Shown in pieces: positions 49,037 to 58,068 of a stretch of DNA of 64,000 nucleotides; the first letter of the stretch is position 1; each line of letters begins with the position of its first letter. This DNA is from UTCHB3 sp964371075 (GTDB lineage Bacteria > Bacteroidota > Ignavibacteria > Ignavibacteriales > Ignavibacteriaceae), in assembly GCA_964371075.1 (NCBI GenBank), contig CAYJKN010000002.1, forward strand, positions 372,001-436,000, written 5' to 3'. The notes under the pieces are model-generated. The model was not told the origin of the DNA. It saw only the letters and a list, made by a program, of their open reading frames with translations, and ran no database searches. The translations under genes and the position numbers were made by a program.

Positions 49037-50248
49037 CTATTTTAATAAAATCATCTTGCCTGTGGCTTTATAACTTTGTTCACCTTCGAAGAACAAAGAA
49101 TAAAAATATACTCCTGAGGAAAGATTATTAGCTTCAAACCTGATCGAATTGTAGCCTGATTTCCCTTCAACTGTGAAAGGTAATCCGACAACACTCCCCT
49201 TGGAATCATAAATTACAATCTTCACGATTCCATTTTTAGGGAGATTAAATCCTATCACTGTTGAGTTATTAAAAGGATTTGGAAAGTTTCCTTTTAGTGA
49301 AAAATCTGTCGGTTCCGGCTGTTCTGAATCATTTATACCAGTAGCGAGATCGATAGTCTTCCAGGTGTTACCTTTGTCGGATGAATATTTTAACAGGCCT
49401 GAATCTTCTTTGACGACCACACAACTGCCTCCGGCTTTGATATCGGCAATAGTATTGCTGCCATTTTTATATACTTGTGACCATGTAGTGCCACCATCAG
49501 TGGTTCGGATAACCCTGGGGTTGGTATAAATAGCTTGATACCCTGTCTGGGGATCGGCAAACCATCCGGCGGGACTAAGTACATTCTCTTCCTCTCGTTT
49601 CATCACCCATGAATCCCCGCCATTTGTGGTTATATAGACTTTTGACATAGTGCTTAAATGACCAAAGTCTGTATTCACAAAATGGGAAAAACCCTTTTCA
49701 CCGAGTGAGGTTATCTCAGTCCATGTTTTGCATGAGTCGATTGACTTAAGATAATGTATCGCTCCCTGGAAAGGATTAAAATATGGGGCATAAAGATAAA
49801 CTTTGGAAGCTTTCGAGATACCAAGAAAACTGAAAAAAGAATAGTTTGTTATTGGAAGGTTTACAGTTACAGAATCGAAGGAATTTCCTCCGTCGAATGA
49901 TCTGTAAAGTTGGTTGTTGCCACCAAAAATATATATCGTATTTTCAGCAGCGGTCATTCCTGAACTGTTTCTGTTTAGAATTTCTACCCAGTTATCGCCT
50001 GTATCGGTGGTTTTGTAGATTCGGCCACCTCTTGAGGCATAACCCGTTGTAGAATTTATGAAAAAAAGAGCGTTGACTGATTTAGATGTGTCACCAAAAT
50101 TGATCAACTGGAAAGTTGGTCCGGGACCGGATTGTCTCAAAACCTGATTATTCAGGTAAAGAAACAATTTATCTCCTGCAAACTCCGGGGTTTGTGAGTA
50201 GAGCAGGGAAGTAGTAAGGATAAATATAACAACAATTGATCTGTACAT
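49037..50248 (-). CDS. Secreted YCF48/BNR-like beta-propeller with T9SS signal
   Basis: A protein of 403 residues with a signal peptide (about 1-18, ending LYSQ). Repeated GRIYKTTDTGDNWVEI, NQLYRSFDGGNSFDSV, YLKSIDSCKTWTEI, KVYITTNGGDSWVM, RVIRTTDGGTTWSQV and LLKYSSDKGNTWKTI motifs are spread over about 60-300. They are Asp-box/YCF48-like propeller blades. The T9SS sorting domain (about 312-403, NFPNPFNNSTV) ends the protein. The blades are not accompanied by sialidase catalytic residues that I can recognise, so a binding or structural role is more likely. It is convergent with the phosphatase-like gene. Confidence 0.83.
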   Translation of the reverse strand: MYRSIVVIFILTTSLLYSQTPEFAGDKLFLYLNNQVLRQSGPGPTFQLINFGDTSKSVNALFFINSTTGYASRGGRIYKTTDTGDNWVEILNRNSSGMTAAENTIYIFGGNNQLYRSFDGGNSFDSVTVNLPITNYSFFSFLGISKASKVYLYAPYFNPFQGAIHYLKSIDSCKTWTEITSLGEKGFSHFVNTDFGHLSTMSKVYITTNGGDSWVMKREEENVLSPAGWFADPQTGYQAIYTNPRVIRTTDGGTTWSQVYKNGSNTIADIKAGGSCVVVKEDSGLLKYSSDKGNTWKTIDLATGINDSEQPEPTDFSLKGNFPNPFNNSTVIGFNLPKNGIVKIVIYDSKGSVVGLPFTVEGKSGYNSIRFEANNLSSGVYFYSLFFEGEQSYKATGKMILLK

Positions 50249-50291
50249 TTTATTTATATATATTTATTGATAGATTAATATAAAAGGGTGA

Positions 50292-51821
50292 TTAGATATT
50301 CACCTCTTTAGTTGAGTGAAGATTATTTGGGATTATCACCGTAAAAGTTGTACCAACTCCGGGTTCACTTTCGAGGTGTATTTCTCCCTTCAATTTTTCG
50401 ACAAACTTTTTGGTGACGGTTAGTCCAAGTCCTGTTCCTTCAAAATTTCTTCCAATTCCTTCACTTTCTTGTCTGAATTCTTCAAATATAAGAAGTTGAT
50501 TCTGTTTGGCTATCCCAATACCGGTATCTTGAACTGTGAGGATGAGGTTTCTACTCTCGGCGGAAGTTATCTCACTAACTTCCACCTTCACACCCCCGGC
50601 AGTGGTAAATTTTATTGCATTATTGATAAGATTGGTGCAGATATGGCTAAAAATTCTTTCATCAAGAATGACCGGAATTTGATACGGGGGTTTAGTCAAC
50701 TCAAATTTTAGGTTCTTCTTTTTTGCTTCCGAAATGAATATGTTAAACGACTGTGTGACAACCTCACAAGCGTCGCATTCCATCTGAGAGATGTCAAGTC
50801 TGTCAGCTTCAATTTTGGAGAGGTCGAGAATAAGATTAAGTGTGTCCATCAACCTTTTAGCACTTTTGTGAATTACCTGCGCATATTCGATCACGGTAGG
50901 TGCAAATTCATCTTCACTTAACAGATCAGAATAACCAATTATTCCGGTCATTGGAGTACGGAGCTCGTGACACATGTTGGCAAGGAAACTCGATTTGAGA
51001 CGGTTCATCTCTTCAGCAGTTTCTTTTGCAACAATCAGTTCTCGTTCATATTTTTTTCTTGCGGTTATGTCGGCAATGATTGTCATAATACCGGCAGCAC
51101 CGTCAGGAAGAATAATATTAGTTTCGATCAATTCGACATTTACAATCTCACCGTCATTTCTGACACCCTCTGTTTCCTGTTTTAAAATTCCACCTCGTTT
51201 TATTCTCTCCAGGTCAGTGCCAATCTGTTCGATTTTTTCCGGTGGAGTGATTTTGGCGATAGAGTAACCAACTATTTCCTCTTTGTGATAACCCATGATG
51301 GTTGTAAATGTTTCGTTAACATCTATCACAATTCCATCGGCATTTTGAAGAATTATCGCGACGGGTGAAAGGTTAAAAAGAGATTTGTAACGGGCTTCAC
51401 TTTCAATAACAGCATTCTGAGCGATAAGTCGTTCAATGTTGTGTCTTCTGTCTTCAAGTGCCCTGAGTATTGCTGTTCCCAGTCTGATAATCTGCTCTTT
51501 AATAACATAATTGGCAGCCCCCGATTTCATACACTCAACCGCAGTCTCTTCATCAACTGAGCCGGTCACAATTATCACAGGAGTTATTGGGGAATGTATT
51601 TTTGCCAACCTGACTGCTGTAAGACCATCAAATGAAGGCATGCTATAATCGGATAAAACTATGTCGGGTACAAAATCTGCAAGTTCTCTTAGGAAATCCT
51701 CCTCAGTTTGCACAACTCTGTAGGTGCAGTTACTTAAAACTTTTTTGACTTCTCTTTTAGTGAGTTCAACATCCGCCGGCATGTCTTCCACAATCAGAAT
51801 TTTATAGTGTGTGTCATTCAT
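50292..51821 (-). CDS. Response regulator receiver - PAS - histidine kinase
   Basis: A protein of 509 residues with an N-terminal receiver domain (about 7-122; ILIVEDMP acidic pocket, LSDYSMPSFDG with the phosphorylatable Asp, VTGS, and the Lys of VIKE), then a PAS domain (about 140-260), then HisKA with FLANMCHELRTPMTGIIG (near 280, phospho-acceptor His) and a HATPase_c domain (about 390-503; NLINNAIKFT, VQDTGIGI, GTGLGLTV). A receiver before the kinase means its activity may be set by another kinase, likely the product of the gene at 54316. It is cytoplasmic, with no membrane segment. It is 28 bases downstream of the response regulator gene, in the same operon. Confidence 0.9.
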   Translation of the reverse strand: MNDTHYKILIVEDMPADVELTKREVKKVLSNCTYRVVQTEEDFLRELADFVPDIVLSDYSMPSFDGLTAVRLAKIHSPITPVIIVTGSVDEETAVECMKSGAANYVIKEQIIRLGTAILRALEDRRHNIERLIAQNAVIESEARYKSLFNLSPVAIILQNADGIVIDVNETFTTIMGYHKEEIVGYSIAKITPPEKIEQIGTDLERIKRGGILKQETEGVRNDGEIVNVELIETNIILPDGAAGIMTIIADITARKKYERELIVAKETAEEMNRLKSSFLANMCHELRTPMTGIIGYSDLLSEDEFAPTVIEYAQVIHKSAKRLMDTLNLILDLSKIEADRLDISQMECDACEVVTQSFNIFISEAKKKNLKFELTKPPYQIPVILDERIFSHICTNLINNAIKFTTAGGVKVEVSEITSAESRNLILTVQDTGIGIAKQNQLLIFEEFRQESEGIGRNFEGTGLGLTVTKKFVEKLKGEIHLESEPGVGTTFTVIIPNNLHSTKEVNI

Positions 51822-51849
51822 TTCTACTAATCCTTACGAATATTCGAGG

Positions 51850-52296
51850 CTATTTTGGTGGTTCATTTAAAAGCAACCAATACATTCCCACTTGAGCTAC
51901 TGCTTGAACAAAATCTTCAAATTGGACCGGTTTTACTACATAACTGTTTACCCCAAGTTCATAGGCTGCTTTTATGTCGGGGTCTTCTTTTGATGATGTA
52001 ACCACTACCACGGGCATTTTGTGAGTCAACTCACTGTCTCTTATTTCTTTTAACACTTCCAAACCGTTAATTTTTGGCAGTTTTAGATCAAGAAAAACCA
52101 CTTTTATTGTTGAAGGGATGGTTTCACCCTCAAACTTGCCCCTGCTAAAAAGGAAATCGAGCGCCTCTTCTCCATCCTCGCAGATCTTTATATGGTTTGA
52201 TACATGGTTTTTCCTTAGAGCCCGCAACATAAGAGTGGCATCATTGGGATTATCTTCGACTATTAAAATCTCAACAGGGGTATTGTTATCTTCCAT
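51850..52296 (-). CDS. Single-domain response regulator (Rcp1-like)
   Basis: A protein of 148 residues consisting of a receiver domain only. ILIVEDNPNDATLMLRAL holds the acidic pocket, VVFLDLKLPKINGLEVL the phospho-acceptor Asp, VVTSSKEDPDI the Thr/Ser, and YVVKPVQFEDF the Lys. The NDATLMLRALRKN start resembles the Rcp1-type regulators paired with phytochrome-like kinases. I place the start at 52296, preceded by GGAAAG; a start at 52323 would lie inside the upstream gene without a ribosome binding site. With no output domain it probably carries phosphate between the two kinases. Confidence 0.9.
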   Translation of the reverse strand: MEDNNTPVEILIVEDNPNDATLMLRALRKNHVSNHIKICEDGEEALDFLFSRGKFEGETIPSTIKVVFLDLKLPKINGLEVLKEIRDSELTHKMPVVVVTSSKEDPDIKAAYELGVNSYVVKPVQFEDFVQAVAQVGMYWLLLNEPPK

Positions 52297-52303
52297 TGGG
52301 TTA

Positions 52304-54316
52304 TCACTTTCCGTTTGCTGCATTTTTCAATGTAAAATAAAACTTTGCACCTGAGTTTATCTCCGACTCTGCCCAAACTTTGCCGCCATGACGGTGGACG
52401 ATTCTTTGGACTATGGCGAGACCAACTCCGGTTCCTTCAAATTCTTTAATTGTATGTAATCGTTGAAAAACTCCAAAGAGTTTAGTGGCATACTTCATGT
52501 TAAAACCGGCACCATTGTCTTCAATTGTGAAGACAACCGAGTCGATATTTCTGTAAAAATCTATTGTGACAGTTGGTTTGTCAACTTTTCTTGAAAATTT
52601 AATTGCGTTCGAGAGAAGATTTTGCCAAACCTGTTTTATCATAAGCGGATCAGCTTTAACTATCGGAAGAGTTGGGCAGCTAAACTTAATTTTTTCTCTT
52701 TGTTCAGGAGTTGTAAGCATCTCATATAGGGATGTGATTATCGGATTCAGGTCAACAGGTAAAAAATGGAGTTCCGATCTTGAGAGTCGCGAAAACTGAA
52801 GGAGTTCATCAATAAGCTGTCCCATTGTTTCCGCATTGTCGGATATTACTTTGCAAACAACTCTTCCTTGATCATCAAGCGAATCGTAATAATCTTCCAT
52901 GAGAATTTTGCTAAACCCATCTATCGCCCTTAACGGAGCACGAAGATCGTGAGAAACGGTGTAAGCAAAAGCTTCAAGTTCCTTATTGGCGGCGTTTAGT
53001 GCTTCGGTTCGCTCAATAACTCTTGCTTCGAGAGTTGAATTCAGAGCTTTAACCTCTTCTTCAGCTTTTTCTCTCTCGATCTCATCGTCGATATGGTCGA
53101 TCCCGAGTGTAATATTCATCGCAACTTCATTTAAGAGTTCAACATCCTTTTTCTTAAAAACATGTTCTTTTTCAGAATAGATATTCAGTGCACCAATCAC
53201 TTTATCTCGAAAATGGAAAGGGAATGATGCTGACGCTCTGAACCCGGCATTATGAGCCAAATCACGCCAAAGCGAAGTTTTTGGATCGTTAAAAAAGTCG
53301 TTACAGATATATGGTCGATTCTCTTTTATCGCTGTTGCTGTTGGTCCAAGAGTTTCTGCATTGTCATCCAGATGGATAACGATGTTTTCAGCATAAGATC
53401 TTTTATCACCTGCGATTATGCGGGGTCTTAGAGTTTTAACGCTTTCGTCGATACTCCCGATCCAGGCAAGTTTAAAACCTCCGGATTTAACCAGTATATC
53501 ACAAATCCGTTGGAGTAGAGAATCAACACTGTTTGTGGTTACAAGTGCTTTATTTGTTTGACTGAGAACCGTGTAGAGTCGATTTAATCTGTAAATTTCT
53601 TCTTCTGCTTTTTTCCTCGAAGTGATATCGGTCATTATTGATATCAATCCCATTCTGTTGTTCTCCAGGGGGAAAGCACTCTCGGTTAATTGAACATTAA
53701 TGACCTTACCATTTTTGCACTTGCCAAATGATTCCTGGATCAACACCTCCCCTGAAATTACCTTCTGGATATCGTCCCGAATAATATCCGGATCTTTATC
53801 GAGGGTAAGAAAACGCACATGTTTTCCAATTGTTTCTTCCCGGGTGTAGCCAAGCAGGTTAAAAAATGCAGGATTTGCATCAAGAATGTATCCATCTTCA
53901 TCCTCGAGCAGAATTGCCTCTGGGGCAAGTTCATATAACGATCTATATCGCTGTTCGCTGTTTCTTAATTGAGTGATGTCGTTAATAAGGAGATGTACAC
54001 ACTCTTTACCATCTATGATGATAGTTGTTCCGACAATATCCGAGTAAAATGAAGTGCCGTCCTGTGCCAAAAGATGGAGGTCATGCATTTCAAAAGTGTC
54101 GTTTCTTTCGGTAGATTGGAGGCTTTTTATTGTCTCCTGGAGTGAAGAAGGATGAACAAAGCCAAGGATCGGCTTGCCGATGAGATCGGATTTTGAGGTT
54201 GCTCTGAACTTTTTTACTGCAGCATTGTTCACATACACAAAATTGTTATAATCGTGTATTACGGTAGGAGCAGGATAGACCTCAAGAAGTTTCAGGGATA
54301 ATTGTTCGTCACTCAT
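52304..54316 (-). CDS. PAS-PAS-GAF sensor histidine kinase
   Basis: A soluble protein of 670 residues. It has PAS 1 (about 5-120), PAS 2 (about 125-240; RYRSLYELAPEAILLEDEDG), GAF (about 260-410; GGFKLAWIGSIDE, ASASFPFHFRDKVIGALNIYS), a coiled coil (about 410-445), HisKA (EAFAYTVSHDLRAPLRAIDGF, near 445-460) and HATPase_c (about 550-665; QNLLSNAIKFS, EDNGAGFNMKYATKLFGVFQRLH, GTGVGLAIVQRIV). The GAF domain lacks a recognisable bilin-binding Cys context, so light sensing is not assumed. It is the first gene of a minus-strand three-gene signalling operon. A TAGATTTG element lies upstream on the minus strand. Confidence 0.9.
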   Translation of the reverse strand: MSDEQLSLKLLEVYPAPTVIHDYNNFVYVNNAAVKKFRATSKSDLIGKPILGFVHPSSLQETIKSLQSTERNDTFEMHDLHLLAQDGTSFYSDIVGTTIIIDGKECVHLLINDITQLRNSEQRYRSLYELAPEAILLEDEDGYILDANPAFFNLLGYTREETIGKHVRFLTLDKDPDIIRDDIQKVISGEVLIQESFGKCKNGKVINVQLTESAFPLENNRMGLISIMTDITSRKKAEEEIYRLNRLYTVLSQTNKALVTTNSVDSLLQRICDILVKSGGFKLAWIGSIDESVKTLRPRIIAGDKRSYAENIVIHLDDNAETLGPTATAIKENRPYICNDFFNDPKTSLWRDLAHNAGFRASASFPFHFRDKVIGALNIYSEKEHVFKKKDVELLNEVAMNITLGIDHIDDEIEREKAEEEVKALNSTLEARVIERTEALNAANKELEAFAYTVSHDLRAPLRAIDGFSKILMEDYYDSLDDQGRVVCKVISDNAETMGQLIDELLQFSRLSRSELHFLPVDLNPIITSLYEMLTTPEQREKIKFSCPTLPIVKADPLMIKQVWQNLLSNAIKFSRKVDKPTVTIDFYRNIDSVVFTIEDNGAGFNMKYATKLFGVFQRLHTIKEFEGTGVGLAIVQRIVHRHGGKVWAESEINSGAKFYFTLKNAANGK

Positions 54317-54580
54317 TCAAATTTCTTGGATGCTTTTGGTTTTTCCGTTTGAAATCCAAATCTAGTTATTTATTTATGGTGATATGAAATATAGCGAAAA
54401 TCAAGTTTTGAATTGCTTATAAAATGGAGTTTATTTTGAAATTTGGTCACCTGATTATTTGTGAGTTTGAATTAATATTTATCGGATGACTGTTTAAACG
54501 AATTTTTTTATAAAAACGGTAGATTTCGGAATTATTCAGATATTTTTAAATTGATTAATATTTTTTTTTGGACTGAGAAA

Positions 54581-55966
54581 ATGAACAACAAAAGTGAAGA
54601 AACCGGAATTATTCAACAAACTCTTAAAGAAGTAACTCAACCTTTTAAAGACCTTATTCACTCACCAAGGGCATTATGGGGAATAAATATTTCATATCTG
54701 CTTGAGGGTCTTACTTATTTTGGTGTGGTTGGCCTTCTCACCATCTTTTTCACCGAAGATATCGGATTAAATGACATTCAATCCGGGCAGATGGTGGGTT
54801 TCCTCACTGCGGGAATAACCCTAAGTATGCTTTTTCTGGGTGCAACTGTTGATATTATCGGGGTCAGGATGTCCCTTCTGATTTCACTTATGGCGATGCT
54901 TGTCGGACGGGTGTTGTTGGCTGTCAGTCCAACCCTTTTTCCCGGAACCGGACTTTGGGGATCCGCCCATATTACAGCAATGATCGGAATTGTTGGAATT
55001 ATCATCGGTTATGGCATCTATCAACCAGCATGTTATGCTGGAATTAAACGATTCACAGATGAAAAAACTTCTGCCATGGGTTATGCGATGTTGTATGCTC
55101 TTATGAATTTGGGCGGATTCCTTCCGGGGTTGATTTCTCCTCCTGTAAGGAAAAGTTTTGGGATTACAGGTGTGTTTTGGGTGTATGTTGTCCTTACAGT
55201 CGTAGGAATATTATCCGTTCTTTTTATACTGACCAAAAAGACCGTAAAGATGGCGGAGGCCAATCTCAGCGATGAGAAAAAAGCGGAAGTAAAGGCTGAA
55301 AATGAGATGCCTTTTGGTGACAAGATGAGATATTATATGAAGAACTTCCCACTAAAGGATATGAGGTTCCTCTTTTTCATTTTTATTTTGATTCCAGTCC
55401 AGACGCTTTTTGCTCATAACTGGTTGACACTGCCTACTTATTGTTACCGTGCTTTTACCGGGGTTGTGAGTGAGAATTTTGAGTTTTTTACAAATTTTAA
55501 TCCCATTCTTATTTTTATTCTGACTCCGGCCGTAGCAGCTCTGACTGCTAAGAAAAATGCCTACAAAATGATGATTTGGGGTACTTTTGTGATGGCCTCC
55601 CCAACTTTTATCCTTGCCCTCGGTCCAAACATCTACACTCTGTTTGGGTATCTGATTATCATGACAATTGGTGAAGCTATGTGGCAGCCGCGTTTCCTCC
55701 AATGGGTTGCCGAAATTGCCCCAAAAGGCATGACGGGAATTTACATGGGAATTGGCCAATTCCCCTGGTTCCTCACTAAAGTGGTAACTTCTCTTTATTC
55801 GGGATGGTTCTTAATGAATTATGCCCCTGATGGTGTGGCACCTGAGAAAATGAACACAGAAATGATGTGGTTGATTTATGGATTTATCGCTATTATCAGT
55901 CCAATTGGTTTGATCCTCGCAAGAAAATGGATGCTGAAAGGCTTTAAAACAAAAAGCGAAAATTAA
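54581..55966 (+). CDS. MFS transporter (POT-like)
   Basis: A membrane protein of 461 residues with about twelve hydrophobic segments. The first (about 40-60) is NISYLLEGLTYFGVVGLLTIFF, and the loop GATVDIIGVRMSLLI (near 92) is the MFS motif-A equivalent. The arrangement and the central polar loop (about 220-250) resemble proton-dependent oligopeptide transporters, but the ExxER signature is not seen, so peptide transport is only a possibility. The ATG at 54581 is preferred over 54551 because a GGACTGAG sequence precedes it. It is divergent from the signalling operon, separated by about 264 bases. Confidence 0.83.
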   Translation: MNNKSEETGIIQQTLKEVTQPFKDLIHSPRALWGINISYLLEGLTYFGVVGLLTIFFTEDIGLNDIQSGQMVGFLTAGITLSMLFLGATVDIIGVRMSLLISLMAMLVGRVLLAVSPTLFPGTGLWGSAHITAMIGIVGIIIGYGIYQPACYAGIKRFTDEKTSAMGYAMLYALMNLGGFLPGLISPPVRKSFGITGVFWVYVVLTVVGILSVLFILTKKTVKMAEANLSDEKKAEVKAENEMPFGDKMRYYMKNFPLKDMRFLFFIFILIPVQTLFAHNWLTLPTYCYRAFTGVVSENFEFFTNFNPILIFILTPAVAALTAKKNAYKMMIWGTFVMASPTFILALGPNIYTLFGYLIIMTIGEAMWQPRFLQWVAEIAPKGMTGIYMGIGQFPWFLTKVVTSLYSGWFLMNYAPDGVAPEKMNTEMMWLIYGFIAIISPIGLILARKWMLKGFKTKSEN

Positions 55967-55995
55967 GGTATTAAGTATTAAATATCAGGTATTAT
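55966..55995 (+). repeat. AGGTATTAAGTATTA-family repeat, copy 6
   Basis: AAGGTATTAAGTATTAAATA followed by TCAGGTATTA begins at the TAA stop codon of the MFS gene and is very close to the copy after the first gene of the window. Confidence 0.6.
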
Positions 55996-56040
55996 TTTTG
56001 AAAAATTAAGAATTTCCACGACACTTTTATTAACTAAAAT

Positions 56041-56412
56041 GTGAATGATATGCACAAATTGATTGAAAAACCAACAATAATTGAAGCGGCAGGTAACAAG
56101 CCGAAAATAATTGAAGAGTATATCGGCAGGGTTAATTCCGGGACAGATGTTGTGAGTATTGCGAGGATGAAATCCCCGGGAGGCTGGATTGAGCCGGCAC
56201 AAATACCTGAGTTTGATGAATATACAGTTGTACTTAAAGGAGTTCTTAGAGTGGAGAACAAATCAGGATGTAATGATGTTTCGGCAGGTCAGGCGATTAT
56301 TACCCCCAAGGGTGAATGGGTAAAATACAGCACTCCGAACGACGAAGGAGCGGAATATGTAGCTATATGTATTCCGGCATTTTCTCCTGATACCGTTAAT
56401 CGGCAAACATGA
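56041..56412 (+). CDS. Cupin-domain protein
   Basis: A protein of 123 residues with a single cupin domain (about 35-115; GWIEPAQIPEFDEYTVVLKGVLRVEN, VSAGQAIITPKGEWVKYSTP). The usual metal-binding His residues of cupin motif 1 are reduced: the motif reads Q-x-P-E-F-D-E-Y, leaving only acidic candidates, so metal binding is uncertain. The start is GTG at 56041; ATG at 56050 is a shorter alternative. It may be co-transcribed with the MFS gene 75 bases upstream. The substrate is unknown; small cupins may be epimerases, dioxygenases or ligand sensors. Confidence 0.75.
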   Translation: MNDMHKLIEKPTIIEAAGNKPKIIEEYIGRVNSGTDVVSIARMKSPGGWIEPAQIPEFDEYTVVLKGVLRVENKSGCNDVSAGQAIITPKGEWVKYSTPNDEGAEYVAICIPAFSPDTVNRQT

Positions 56413-56422
56413 GCGGAAAATA

Positions 56423-56486
56423 TATAGAAAATCGAAAAATTTATACATATAAGGGTTGATATGTATAGAAAATCGAAAAATTTATA
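56423..56486 (+). repeat. Tandem direct repeat, 23 bases, 41-base period
   Basis: TATAGAAAATCGAAAAATTT plus ATA occurs exactly at 56423-56445 and 56464-56486. It starts 11 bases after the cupin stop, in the convergent spacer. Confidence 0.85.
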
Positions 56487-56523
56487 TATATGAGGACTCA
56501 TCAAGCACCGGGTCTCGGCAATT

Positions 56524-57762
56524 TCATTTCAATAAAATCATTTTTTTGATGTCCGATTCATTCCCAAGAGTTACTTTGTAAAGATATACTTGCGATGGTA
56601 GATTCGGTTGATTGAAGTTGAAGAAGTTTTCCCCTTCGCCATTAACTTCCATCGAAGATCTATAAACTTCTGATCCTAAAGGATCATAAAGTGTTAAAAT
56701 GGCAGTTCCCGCCTGTTTTGCATAAAATTTTATTACGGTTCCATTATTAAACGGGTTTGGATAATTCTGATAGAGTATGAAGTGCTGTGGATTCAGTTCG
56801 ATATCCTCCGTCAGACCGGTAGGAGAATAAGTATAGCTGTAATACCCATTTTCTGATGGTATAAACTTGGTCCTGACATTAGGTTCTCTGGTAGTTGCGT
56901 AAACCCGGTATAAAATCTTGTCGCCCGGGTTTAATGTATTTGGATCAAAATTAATAATGAAATTTACACTATCGGCTACTATATTTAATTTTTCACTTCT
57001 AATTAGATCGGTGGAATCCTTACTAATCACAAATCTGTATTCTACCCCAACCTTTTCGATATAAGGTAGCAAATTTAAAAACTCATTTCGATAAAAAGTG
57101 TATTCGTGAGAGACTTTGGTTCTTAGGATAAATGAAGTATCATTAAATAAAGATATGTTGTGATAAGGTATTTGGGGTGAAACATTGGAAGTAAATTGAA
57201 TTACATTTCCATCTCCCAAGTTTACGCTCAATTCTTTTAAGTTAAACTCTCTACGGACATTATCATGCAAAATTCCTGCACGATAATAGTAATAATAGAT
57301 GAGTCCGATCCCCTTTTTAAATCTGTATGTTGAGGTATTATTACTACCTGACCAACGGAACTCTAATACATCAGAATTTGGCACTAACTTTCTATTAATA
57401 TTAACTGTATAATTGAGATTTGGATCAAAACCTTGAAATGATATTTCAGATGTGTCAGAGAGATCAAGAAAAAGTTTTTCAACTCCGGAATCCAGACAGT
57501 ATAGTTTTTTATCCGAACCATATCGAAAGAATTCATCCCCAAAAGGATTATTTATTCCATAGTATTTATGTCCATTTGTCAATGTATCCCTGATAACTGC
57601 ACAACCATCGTAAATGGTGTAGTAGGATATATCAGTATCATAGATTGCAAAATAAACTGAGCGTAAAGTCTCGTTTAAATAGAAATAATGGTCATTTTGG
57701 GCATTAATATTGAGTCTTAATACAATGCTAAAAAGGAATATAACAAGAAGATATCTTTTCAT
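56524..57762 (-). CDS. T9SS cargo protein of unknown family
   Basis: A secreted protein of 412 residues. It has a signal peptide (about 1-21, KRYLLVIFLFSIVLRLNINAQ), a long region without a recognised domain (about 25-315; beta-rich, many Tyr/Asp/Asn), a short FN3-like stretch (about 215-310; VEYRFVISKDSTD, LNPGDKILYRVYATT) and a T9SS sorting domain (about 325-412, NYPNPFNNGTV to the terminal KKMILLK). The start at 57762 was chosen because the signal peptide begins there and AGGTCGGGTG lies upstream; the longer frame to 57843 is AT-rich non-coding-like sequence. No function can be assigned. Confidence 0.8.
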   Translation of the reverse strand: MKRYLLVIFLFSIVLRLNINAQNDHYFYLNETLRSVYFAIYDTDISYYTIYDGCAVIRDTLTNGHKYYGINNPFGDEFFRYGSDKKLYCLDSGVEKLFLDLSDTSEISFQGFDPNLNYTVNINRKLVPNSDVLEFRWSGSNNTSTYRFKKGIGLIYYYYYRAGILHDNVRREFNLKELSVNLGDGNVIQFTSNVSPQIPYHNISLFNDTSFILRTKVSHEYTFYRNEFLNLLPYIEKVGVEYRFVISKDSTDLIRSEKLNIVADSVNFIINFDPNTLNPGDKILYRVYATTREPNVRTKFIPSENGYYSYTYSPTGLTEDIELNPQHFILYQNYPNPFNNGTVIKFYAKQAGTAILTLYDPLGSEVYRSSMEVNGEGENFFNFNQPNLPSQVYLYKVTLGNESDIKKMILLK

Positions 57763-58068
57763 TTTTTCACCCGACCTTATAGTCAATTTTGTTGCCCATA
57801 AATTACAATTTAAATAATTAAAAAGCAAGAGCTTGTAAGTCATTGATTCTTATGAATAAAGGTTAAGACGAAAAATATTAAATCCCCCGGGTTTTTGCGA
57901 GAGAAAAATGTTTCGCATGATTATCTTAGTTTAATTTTGTAGCTTTTCGACTCAATATTAATTCTTTTTGGATGAAAGTTATTTTAAACCCGCGCTTCTT
58001 ATTACTTGTGAAATCTTAGCGGGGTTAACTACCTTTACTCATCTATTATTAACATCTAATGAAACAGC
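57763..58068. other. Divergent spacer before trhP
   Basis: About 306 bases without a gene. A TAATTTTG element at 57932-57939 matches the -7 consensus for rightward transcription, but the -33 position reads TGT instead of TTG. Nothing else is visible. Confidence 0.35.
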
